From: Micavibrio sp.
Lineage (GTDB): Bacteria; Pseudomonadota; Alphaproteobacteria; Micavibrionales; Micavibrionaceae
Length of the DNA stretch: 23,433 nt
Assembly: GCA_030824805.1 (NCBI GenBank)
Contig: JAPJRC010000034.1
Coordinates: forward strand, 1 to 23,433
Direction: 5' to 3'
Shown here: in pieces, positions 8,278 through 14,903 of the stretch
Layout of the letters: each line of letters begins with the position of its first letter
How positions within the stretch are numbered: position 1 is the stretch's first letter
The notes under the pieces: generated by a model
The model's database searches: none
Seen by the model: only the letters and a program-made list of their open reading frames with translations
Told to the model about the DNA's origin: nothing
Made by a program: the position numbers and the translations under genes

Positions 8278-9558
8278 TCATGCGTTATTTAATGTTGCCC
8301 TTGCCACGGACAAATCTACGGATTTTTCCCATCTGGCCACTGCGAATGTAGCAACAGCGTTACCAATAAAGTTTGTTATTGCGCGCGCTTCGGACATAAA
8401 ACGGTCGATCCCTAGGATAAGTGCAAGTCCTTCAACCGGCATATGCCCAACTGTGGAAATCGTTGCAGCCAGCACCACGAATCCGCTGCCCGTTACACCC
8501 GCGGCACCTTTGGATGTAAGTAATAAAACCAAAAGCAAAAGTATTTGCTGGCCGAGATCGAGTTCTATGTTTAATGCCTGGGCAATAAACAACGCGGCCA
8601 TTGTAAGATATATGCATGTACCATCGAGATTAAACGAGTAACCGGTAGGCACGACAAGACCGACCACAGAACGGGAACAACCCGCCTTTGTCATTTTTTC
8701 AATTAAACGCGGGAGCGCGGCTTCCGAAGACGAAGTGCCCAAAACAATTAAAAGCTCTTCGCGCAAATATTTTAGCATCGGCCAAAGCCTCAAACCAATA
8801 ATCCTCATCATACCGCCAAGCGCGAGAACGATGAAGAATGCGCATGTAAGGTAAAAAACCAGCATTAGGTTTAAAAGCTGTTCAAGAGAACCAACGCCAT
8901 ACTTTCCTATGGTAAAGGCCATGGCGCCAAATGCGCCGACAGGCGCAAGCTTCACAATAATTCCTATGATCTTGAACAGAATATCGGATAGGGCCTGTAT
9001 GATATTGAGAACATGCTGCCCACGTTCGCCGACCATCAGCAATCCAACGGCAAACAAGATGGATATTAGAACAACCTGCAGAATTTCACCGTCAACAAAA
9101 GCGCCGGTAAATGTGGACGGTATAATGTTAAGTAAAAAATCCGTAGTGCTTTGCGCCTGCGCCTTTTCCGCATAGGAAACAACCGCGCCCGCATCAAGAG
9201 TTGACGGATCTATATTCATACCATCGCCAGGACGTAAAGTATTCGCCGTCATGAGACCAATAATAAGCGCGATCGTGGTCATCACTTCAAAATAGATAAT
9301 CGCCTTTAACCCAACGCGTCCTACACCTGACAGAGAGCTCATACCCGCTACACCAGTAACGATGGTGCAAAAGATAACGGGCGCTATGATCATTTTAATA
9401 AGCTTGATAAAACCATCACCCAGCGGTTTCAAGGCAATGCCAGTTTCCGGTGCATAATGTCCGACGGCAATACCAAGGGCGATGCCCAGCAAAACCCAGA
9501 AATAGAGTTTTTTATAAAAAGGGCGAGGGCGCACGTCGGTAAAGGCTTCATTGCTCAT
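8278..9558 (-). CDS. dctA: C4-dicarboxylate:cation symporter DctA
   Basis: Inner-membrane uptake of succinate, fumarate and malate with protons or sodium. The 426-residue length fits DctA. I see the DAACS-family segments LGDGFIKLIKMIIAPVIF near the N-terminus, the serine-rich re-entrant loop LGTSSSEAALPRLIEKM, and GYSFNLDGTCIYLTMA with the substrate-site N-x-D-G-T. The last helix contains FMSEARAITNFIGNAVATFAVARWE. I chose ATG 9558; a TTG three codons upstream (9567) would add only three residues. It is followed after 21 bp by the flavoprotein gene in the same direction. Confidence 0.94.
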   Translation of the reverse strand: MSNEAFTDVRPRPFYKKLYFWVLLGIALGIAVGHYAPETGIALKPLGDGFIKLIKMIIAPVIFCTIVTGVAGMSSLSGVGRVGLKAIIYFEVMTTIALIIGLMTANTLRPGDGMNIDPSTLDAGAVVSYAEKAQAQSTTDFLLNIIPSTFTGAFVDGEILQVVLISILFAVGLLMVGERGQHVLNIIQALSDILFKIIGIIVKLAPVGAFGAMAFTIGKYGVGSLEQLLNLMLVFYLTCAFFIVLALGGMMRIIGLRLWPMLKYLREELLIVLGTSSSEAALPRLIEKMTKAGCSRSVVGLVVPTGYSFNLDGTCIYLTMAALFIAQALNIELDLGQQILLLLVLLLTSKGAAGVTGSGFVVLAATISTVGHMPVEGLALILGIDRFMSEARAITNFIGNAVATFAVARWEKSVDLSVARATLNNA

Positions 9559-9647
9559 AGATATCAATTATCCGCCTATTTCACGCGGTTCGTCCAGCCT
9601 ATTCATCCTCCCAAGCGGTTTTTAACATTTTGATAATAAAGGCTGAC

Positions 9648-9677
9648 TTGACGCAAGACCCCTCAGACAGCTATCCT
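9648..9677 (+). promoter_or_regulatory. Possible sigma-70 promoter of recN
   Basis: TTGACG (9648-9653), an 18-bp spacer, then TATCCT (9672-9677), 38 bp before the recN ATG. This is a moderate match. I see no convincing alphaproteobacterial LexA box (GTTC-N7-GTTC) in the dctA-recN gap. Confidence 0.45.
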
Positions 9678-9714
9678 GATACTTGCGGTATTTCTGAAAG
9701 AGACACACGGGCGA

Positions 9715-11439
9715 ATGCTCCAAAAACTTACCATCGAACAATTCGTTATTATCGACAAACTAGAGCTGGATTTCAGATCCGGCCTTACGGTTTTGACCGG
9801 TGAAACAGGCGCGGGTAAGTCCATCCTGCTTGATGCAATGGGGCAGATACTGGGCGAAGAGTCGGCGCCAGAGGCCATTCGTGCCGGCTCCATGGAAGCC
9901 AATCTTTCGGCGACATTTGCGCCTCCGGCCGATAATCCTGTTTGGAAGTTTCTGAGCGACAATGGATTTGGCGGCGCAGAGCAGGGCAGCTTTACTATAT
10001 TTCGTAAAATTAGACTGCAGGGCGAGGATGAAATCCGGATTAACGAGCGGCCTGTAGATGTCGAGACGCTGAGCAGGCTTGGCACTTATCTGGTAGAGAT
10101 TCATGGACAGTTCGCCAACCAGAGCCTTCTTGATCCCGCAAACCAGTTAAAACTGCTCGACTTGTCAGGGGCATTCCCGCCGGAAATCCTTTCGAATGTG
10201 GCAGAAGCGCTAAAAGACGTACATCGTTATGCGCGAGAGCTTCAGGAGGAAAACGACTTCCTAGCCAACCACAAACGCGAAACACCGAAGATTGAAGAAC
10301 TTGTACGCCGATTTGAAAAGCTGGGCGTTAAAGAATCGGGCTTTATTGCGAAAACAAAAGCGAAATACGACCATCTGCTTGTTGCAAAAACAACGTCTGA
10401 ATCTTTTCAGGATATTCTGGCACAATTGATCGCGGCGAATGGTGTCGTTATGACGCTTTCGTCAGCGAACAACATTCTCGAAAAAAGCCGTGAAAATCTT
10501 GATGAGGCAAAAACAGCCAAGCTTGCCGAACACTTGGAAGTCGCACTGCAGAATTCTCGGGATGCCGTTAAAGAAATGCGGCGCATTGCACCGGAATACG
10601 ATATTGATACCGGCCCTATTTATGCGTTGGAAGACATACTCACAGCGCTTAATCAGATCTCGAAAGAAACCAAGGTTAAGTTCGACGAGTTGAATGACTA
10701 TTACCTCAGCCTTGCAGGCAAACTCGCTCGCATCAAAGGTGGGCGTGAAAAAATTGCAGAGCTGCAGGACTCTTTGATCAAAGCAAAGAACACATACCGC
10801 CACCACGCGCACATCCTCACGCAAAAACGCACAGAGGCGGCACTTAAGCTAAGCGCGGATATCACCGCGGAGCTTAAACCATTGAAGCTTGAGCGTGCCG
10901 AGTTCCAGGTAAAGGTGGAAGAACGCGCCGATATGCCATGGACGCCGCTGGGCCTCAACCAGGTCACATTCATGGCGCGCATGAACCCTGGCCAGTCTTT
11001 CAGTCCGGTTTCGGAAACGGCATCAGGAGGAGAATTGGCGCGTCTGATCCTCGCCTTGAAAGTCGTATTGCAAAAAGTACAAACGACTACGACGCTTGTT
11101 TTCGACGAAGTGGACGTTGGTATCGGCGGTGCCGCGGCCGCCGCGGTGGGTGAGCGCATAGCGTTGCTTTCAGACAATACGCAAGTGCTTGTCATCACGC
11201 ACAGCCCGCAGGTTGCATCCAGAAACCACCAGCATCTTTACGTTGCCAAGCATTCGGATGGCATTACAACGACATCAAATGTGCGCACACTTACTGTTAA
11301 CGAAAGCATTGACGAGATATCCCGTATGCTTGCTGGCGATGTCATCACGCCAGAGTCTCACGCTGCGGCAACCAGCCTTGTGAATGAGGCAAAAACGGCG
11401 CAAGAACGTCGCCGCGCTGCCGCGCAATCTGCCGCATAA
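9715..11439 (+). CDS. recN: DNA repair protein RecN (SMC-like ATPase)
   Basis: 574 residues, slightly longer than the usual 550-560. It acts at double-strand breaks, holding and processing ends for recombination. Visible are Walker A TGETGAGKS (K35), a long helical/coiled-coil middle (about 150-400), the ABC signature SGGE (437-440), Walker B TTLVFDEVD (D464, E465), and the IGGAAAAAVGE and ITHSPQVA segments typical of the head domain. The ribosome-binding site before ATG 9715 is weak. Another double-strand-break repair locus (ku-ligD) lies 2.6 kb downstream on the same strand. Confidence 0.97.
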   Translation: MLQKLTIEQFVIIDKLELDFRSGLTVLTGETGAGKSILLDAMGQILGEESAPEAIRAGSMEANLSATFAPPADNPVWKFLSDNGFGGAEQGSFTIFRKIRLQGEDEIRINERPVDVETLSRLGTYLVEIHGQFANQSLLDPANQLKLLDLSGAFPPEILSNVAEALKDVHRYARELQEENDFLANHKRETPKIEELVRRFEKLGVKESGFIAKTKAKYDHLLVAKTTSESFQDILAQLIAANGVVMTLSSANNILEKSRENLDEAKTAKLAEHLEVALQNSRDAVKEMRRIAPEYDIDTGPIYALEDILTALNQISKETKVKFDELNDYYLSLAGKLARIKGGREKIAELQDSLIKAKNTYRHHAHILTQKRTEAALKLSADITAELKPLKLERAEFQVKVEERADMPWTPLGLNQVTFMARMNPGQSFSPVSETASGGELARLILALKVVLQKVQTTTTLVFDEVDVGIGGAAAAAVGERIALLSDNTQVLVITHSPQVASRNHQHLYVAKHSDGITTTSNVRTLTVNESIDEISRMLAGDVITPESHAAATSLVNEAKTAQERRRAAAQSAA

Positions 11440-11498
11440 TGCCAAATCCATCAAATTGCTGCGCCAGCATTGTCGGCGGTTTGTTAAAATACTTTAAT

Positions 11499-11570
11499 TT
11501 ATTTCCGTAAAATCAAATAGATGGCTATTAACGCCGACGCAATAACAAATCCAATTCCGAAAAAGTACAA
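11499..11570 (-). other. Possible 23-residue single-helix membrane peptide
   Basis: On the minus strand a TTG-initiated frame encodes a peptide with a continuous hydrophobic stretch (FFGIGFVIASALIAIYLIL) ending RK-stop, which looks like a real single-pass membrane peptide. The start is doubtful: there is an AGG directly before the TTG but no well-spaced ribosome-binding site, and a stop lies four codons upstream. It could equally be the tail of a decayed gene. The rest of the 184-bp recN-luxR gap holds a 5-bp GC hairpin (TGCTG-CGC-CAGCA, 11457-11469) after recN, too weak to call a terminator. Confidence 0.2.
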
Positions 11571-11580
11571 CCTCTGATAT

Positions 11581-11598
11581 TAATATTACTAATATTAC
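11581..11598 (+). repeat. Tandem 9-mer upstream of luxR
   Basis: Two perfect copies of TAATATTAC in direct repeat, each containing the palindrome TAATATTA, 26 bp before the luxR ATG. This could be an operator or simply the AT-rich core promoter. Confidence 0.4.
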
Positions 11599-11623
11599 TC
11601 TTTTTGGATGAGTTTTGTATTAG

Positions 11624-12364
11624 ATGAAAGATCTAGGGTATTGGATCGAAAAGATTAACACTTCCGGCCAGCCGGAGGAGGCGTTTGACATATTCTGCAA
11701 AGCGCTGAATACGCAAGGCTATGATAGAATAGCCTATACTCTTTGCACAGATCATCCTTCACTGGGGCTTCCCAAACAGCATGGACTGGCAACAAGCTAT
11801 CCTAGCGACTGGATGAAATACTATGTTGAAAACGATTACATCAATGTAGACCCCGTCATTCGCCAATTGCTCAGTTCTAGAAAACCCTTTTTTTGGGACG
11901 ATGTTACAGCACACCCCGAAACACCGGAAGACTCTGTGCGCTTGATGAACGAAGCAGCTGATGCCAGAGTTACAGACGGCGTAGGGATCTCTTTGGTGGG
12001 CAAACCGGGCGAAATCGTTGGCATTGGCATCGCCAGAAGCGATACACAAAAAGGACGCGATTATGAATCCCTGGCAGGCGCCTATCTGCTCAGTGTTTAC
12101 TTCCATGAAACCTATCGAAGCATGCTGGAAGCACCTATCCAGGTTGAACTGACTTCACGCGAGAAAGAAATTCTATGCTGGGCCGCAGAAGGAAAGGTTG
12201 ATGAAGACATTGCGACGCTTCTTTCAATCAGCTCAAACACGGTACGTTTCCACTGGAAAAACATATTCTTAAAGCTCGAAGCCAATGGAAAAGTGTACGC
12301 AATTACAAAAGCGATAAGACTTCAACTCATATTCCCGAACATAATAACCTACCAGAAACGGTAG
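11624..12364 (+). CDS. LuxR-family quorum-sensing regulator (TraR type)
   Basis: 246 residues: an N-terminal autoinducer-binding domain (about 10-165) and a C-terminal LuxR helix-turn-helix (about 172-236, with LTSREKEILCWAAEGK). All six residues usually conserved in acyl-homoserine-lactone receptors are present at a constant offset of +6 from TraR: W63, Y67, D76, P77, W91 and G119. It is therefore a canonical ligand-binding regulator and not a degenerate solo. The luxI homologue follows 56 bp downstream in the same direction, so it is the cognate receptor. In the recognition helix the usual N-T-V-x-x-H is kept (NTVRFHW). No lux-box-like dyad is obvious in front of luxR or luxI. Confidence 0.95.
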   Translation: MKDLGYWIEKINTSGQPEEAFDIFCKALNTQGYDRIAYTLCTDHPSLGLPKQHGLATSYPSDWMKYYVENDYINVDPVIRQLLSSRKPFFWDDVTAHPETPEDSVRLMNEAADARVTDGVGISLVGKPGEIVGIGIARSDTQKGRDYESLAGAYLLSVYFHETYRSMLEAPIQVELTSREKEILCWAAEGKVDEDIATLLSISSNTVRFHWKNIFLKLEANGKVYAITKAIRLQLIFPNIITYQKR

Positions 12365-12393
12365 TTATGCGCAGGCTCATTAAAATCTAGCCT

Positions 12394-12418
12394 TTTCCTC
12401 CAAAACCATAGGGGGAAA
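12394..12418 (+). promoter_or_regulatory. Hairpin that can sequester the luxI ribosome-binding site
   Basis: TTTCCTCC (12394-12401) can pair with GGGGGAAA (12411-12418) in 8 bp with one G-U, leaving a 9-nt loop. The right arm is the whole luxI Shine-Dalgarno region, 2 nt before ATG 12421, so folding would hide it. The pairing is seen in the sequence; a regulatory role is inference. Confidence 0.5.
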
Positions 12419-12420
12419 TT

Positions 12421-13155
12421 ATGGCCAAGATTCAAGTCGTTTCGGTTGACAACTGCCTTAACTTTTATCCGCGTAACCTGCTACGCGAAGTCTTTGAATT
12501 CAGACATGAGATGGTCGGACGTCTGGAATGGACGCAAGGTCTCTGCCTTCAGAAAACGCCAATGTCCGGCCGTTTTTCTGAAACGGACGATCAAGACAAA
12601 CCTGGCACCACTTACTTTGTCAAACAGGATGAGAATGAAGACATCGTAGGGGTAATCCGCGTATCGCAAAGCGTGGATAGGACCGGCAGAGATATATCGA
12701 TGATACGTCAGGCGTTCAACGATCTTGTTGAACCAACTGTCGGACTTCCTTCGGCGCCCGATGTCTGGGAGACCAGCCGCATTCTCCTCGACCAGGAAAA
12801 ACATCGCACACCCTCTGAAAGAAAAGAAATTGTAAACGAGCTTATTTGTTCGACGTTTTTTTACGCCCGCCAAAACGGCATCAAGTCTCTGTTTTGTTTT
12901 ATGGCCGAAGGGCTTTGGGAAAGCACATACAAGCGCATCGGCTTTAACGTTGAGAGATTGGGACCCAATAAGGTCATAGAAGATAAAAGAACATACAATG
13001 TCTATGCGGGTGTAATGCAGATAAACAATGACGTTATGAAGAGAGCGTCTGCCAACACCGGTCTTGACGAAAGCATCCTGGATTTTGGCTTTTCCCCATC
13101 AAACTACCAACCCGCAATGAAACCGCTTCCGCCGATTTCGGGAAGCCCGCAGTAG
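12421..13155 (+). CDS. Acyl-homoserine-lactone synthase (LuxI family)
   Basis: Makes an N-acyl-homoserine lactone from S-adenosylmethionine and an acyl carrier. The 244 residues are longer than the usual 190-220. Conserved positions are R28 with H29 (FRHEMV), W37, D56/D59 (TDDQDKP), R80 (VGVIRV), and E117 with R120 in VWETSR. The rest follows the GNAT-like fold (about 130-200). The last 40 residues, ending in PPISGSPQ, are an extension not expected in short LuxI proteins. It follows luxR and is followed after 10 bp by a small unknown gene. The acyl-chain length cannot be read from sequence. The strong AGGGGGA ribosome-binding site can be occluded by a hairpin. Confidence 0.93.
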   Translation: MAKIQVVSVDNCLNFYPRNLLREVFEFRHEMVGRLEWTQGLCLQKTPMSGRFSETDDQDKPGTTYFVKQDENEDIVGVIRVSQSVDRTGRDISMIRQAFNDLVEPTVGLPSAPDVWETSRILLDQEKHRTPSERKEIVNELICSTFFYARQNGIKSLFCFMAEGLWESTYKRIGFNVERLGPNKVIEDKRTYNVYAGVMQINNDVMKRASANTGLDESILDFGFSPSNYQPAMKPLPPISGSPQ

Positions 13156-13165
13156 AGATATATCC

Positions 13166-13459
13166 ATGAATGTCATCCCGCTCCGTAAAAAGAACGCCCA
13201 TAACGACGAGAAAGATTCCGGGCTACTGTTTTCTATTCTTTATTTGTGGCTTGAGCTTAAAAAACAGGGATTTTCCCAGACCACAGACATTCTTAGAGGT
13301 GCTGTGGACAGTTTTTTTGAGGAAATGCACAATAAAGGCAAATTATCAGGCGATTATGCAGCGCTAAAGTCGTTGTTAGAACGGATTTTGATGTTGAATG
13401 AAGAAGAAATAGAGGATTATATTAATTACGCAGCGAGTTCCGATATGGATGACATTTAA
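13166..13459 (+). CDS. Unknown 97-residue helical protein in quorum-sensing cluster
   Basis: I do not recognise a family. The protein is acidic and looks all-helical: a basic N-terminus (PLRKKN), a hydrophobic helix at about 19-34 (LLFSILYLWLELKK), a helix at 40-57 (TDILRGAVDSFFEEMH), and a helical C-terminus rich in E and D. There is no signal peptide, and the first helix is too short and charged at its end for a confident membrane segment. It sits 10 bp after luxI and 16 bp before the XRE gene, so it is very probably co-transcribed. Size and fold would suit a small protein-binding modulator such as an antiactivator, but no sequence similarity to TraM is visible to me. Confidence 0.8.
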   Translation: MNVIPLRKKNAHNDEKDSGLLFSILYLWLELKKQGFSQTTDILRGAVDSFFEEMHNKGKLSGDYAALKSLLERILMLNEEEIEDYINYAASSDMDDI

Positions 13460-13475
13460 GTAGGTATGTAAACTT

Positions 13476-13919
13476 ATGACAGCAAAAACAGCCTTAAAGA
13501 AGTTTGACGCCGGAAATGGTAAAAAGGGCAAGGCAAACTCTATTGACCGTCAGGTTGGCCTGCAACTGCGCAAACAAAGATGCCTTCAAGGATTGAGTCA
13601 GTCACAACTCGCTGATCAATTGGGCATAACCTTTCAACAAATACAAAAGTACGAGAACGGCGCAAACAGGCTAAGCTGTTCGCGCCTTTATGAAATAGGC
13701 TATATATTGTCCATTCCGGTATCCACTTTTTTTGATGATATCGAAGATAAAGATTTCGAAAGTTATGAAGATGATGGTCAATTGCAGCCCCAAAGGCCCG
13801 AAAGCAGCAAGGAAACCATAGCCTTGCTTAAAATGTACTATTCGATACAAAGCCCGACATTACGTAAGGAATTTCTGACCTTTACCAAGCGGCTGGTATC
13901 CAGCCTCAAAAAAGATTGA
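13476..13919 (+). CDS. XRE-family helix-turn-helix regulator
   Basis: 147 residues with a Cro/C1-type HTH at about 25-88. It shows the pattern L-R-x-x-R-x-x-x-G-L-S-Q-S-Q-L-A, then GITFQQIQKYENGANRLS, and ends in the PVSTFFDD motif common in alphaproteobacterial XRE regulators. The C-terminal 50 residues, with LLKMYYSI and FTKRLVSSL, probably mediate oligomerisation. Being in the luxR-luxI cluster it may modulate quorum sensing, but target genes are unknown. It is followed by a 106-bp gap to ku that carries a stress-type promoter motif, so ku is probably a separate transcript. Confidence 0.9.
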   Translation: MTAKTALKKFDAGNGKKGKANSIDRQVGLQLRKQRCLQGLSQSQLADQLGITFQQIQKYENGANRLSCSRLYEIGYILSIPVSTFFDDIEDKDFESYEDDGQLQPQRPESSKETIALLKMYYSIQSPTLRKEFLTFTKRLVSSLKKD

Positions 13920-13970
13920 TTGCTCAACCGGGCAGATACAATTTCTTCCAATTTGAAGACACTAGAACGC

Positions 13971-13996
13971 GGAACTTTCAGTAAAATCTGTTGGTT
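13971..13996 (+). promoter_or_regulatory. EcfG/RpoE2-type general stress promoter before ku
   Basis: GGAAC (13971-13975) is followed by 19 bp and TT (13995-13996; local GGTT). The alphaproteobacterial general stress sigma factor recognises GGAAC with a TT-containing -10 18-19 nt downstream. Transcription would start about 20-25 bp before the ku ATG. Confidence 0.6.
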
Positions 13997-14025
13997 GGCA
14001 TCCATTATTATATATGGGAATTATC

Positions 14026-14903
14026 ATGCCACAACACGCATACTGGAAAGGCCATATCCGCCTCTCGCTTGTTACATTTCCCGTCCGGCTATATCCGGCC
14101 GTTACGTCTAGCGAGAAAGTGCGCCTGCACAAATACGATAAAGACACTGGCCAGCGTATCCATTACCAGAATGTAAACGAGGAAGGCGAGGTCGTCGATC
14201 CAGAGGATATCGTTCGAGGTTATGAATACGAGAAGGGCGCGTTTATTCCGATAGATGATGAAGAAATAGAAAATCTTCGCCTTGAAAGCAAGAGCACCAT
14301 CGATCTTGTCCAGTTTACGGATACGTCTGAGGTGGACCCCATTTATTACGATAACCCTTATTACGTTGCGCCTGAAAATGACTTGGCGCAGGAAGCCTAT
14401 GTCACGTTGCGTGATGCACTCAAGAAAAGCAAAAAGGTTGCTATCGGACAGGTCATCATTGCTAACCGCGAGCGTATTGTGGCGCTCAAAGCCTGTGGTA
14501 AAGGCCTAATACTCGAAACGTTGCGGTACAATTACGAAGTACGAAAAGCTTCAGAATATTTCGATGATATAAAAGAAGGCGCGGAATCGGACAAAGACCA
14601 GCTAGACCTTGCGATGGAGTTGATAAAACGTAAAACTGGCGAATTCGAGCCCACAAAGTTTAAAGACCTGTATCAGGAGGGCTTGAAAGAAATCATTGCC
14701 GCAAAAATGGAAAAACGTTCTCCGCGCATCAAAGAGGAGAAGGCGGCGCCCGGCAAGGTTATCAATATTATGGATGCTTTGCGCAAAAGTCTCGAGCAAT
14801 CCGGAAAGATCTCGGCCGCCAAGAAAAAACCACCCGTAAAAAGCCTGCGCAAAAAAAGACCGCCAAGAAAAAAGCTGCTGCCAAAAAGAAAAAGGCGGCA
14901 TAA
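14026..14903 (+). CDS. ku: Ku DNA-end-binding protein, with apparent frameshift in an A6 run
   Basis: Homodimeric ring protein that binds double-strand ends and recruits LigD for non-homologous end joining. The N-terminus MPQHAYWKGHIRLSLVTFPV is typical of bacterial Ku, which is why I prefer ATG 14026 over 14014. The core domain runs to about residue 250. In the plain frame the protein leaves its expected course after the A6 run at 14824-14829, and runs 169 nt into ligD as an Arg/Pro-rich shadow ending at 15072. Moving back one base there (as if the run were A7) gives a Lys/Ala-rich tail of about 24 residues that stops at TAA 14901-14903, touching the ligD ATG. That yields 292 residues with the basic tail seen in other Ku proteins. 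The cause may be a homopolymer error, a real mutation or slippage. Confidence 0.92.

Noticed and set aside
9568..9714. SOS box before recN
   Set aside because: Only one GTTC (9588-9591); no second half-site after 7 bp.
12365..12420. lux box before luxI
   Set aside because: The only dyad is the ribosome-binding-site hairpin; no 18-20 bp lux-type palindrome is visible.
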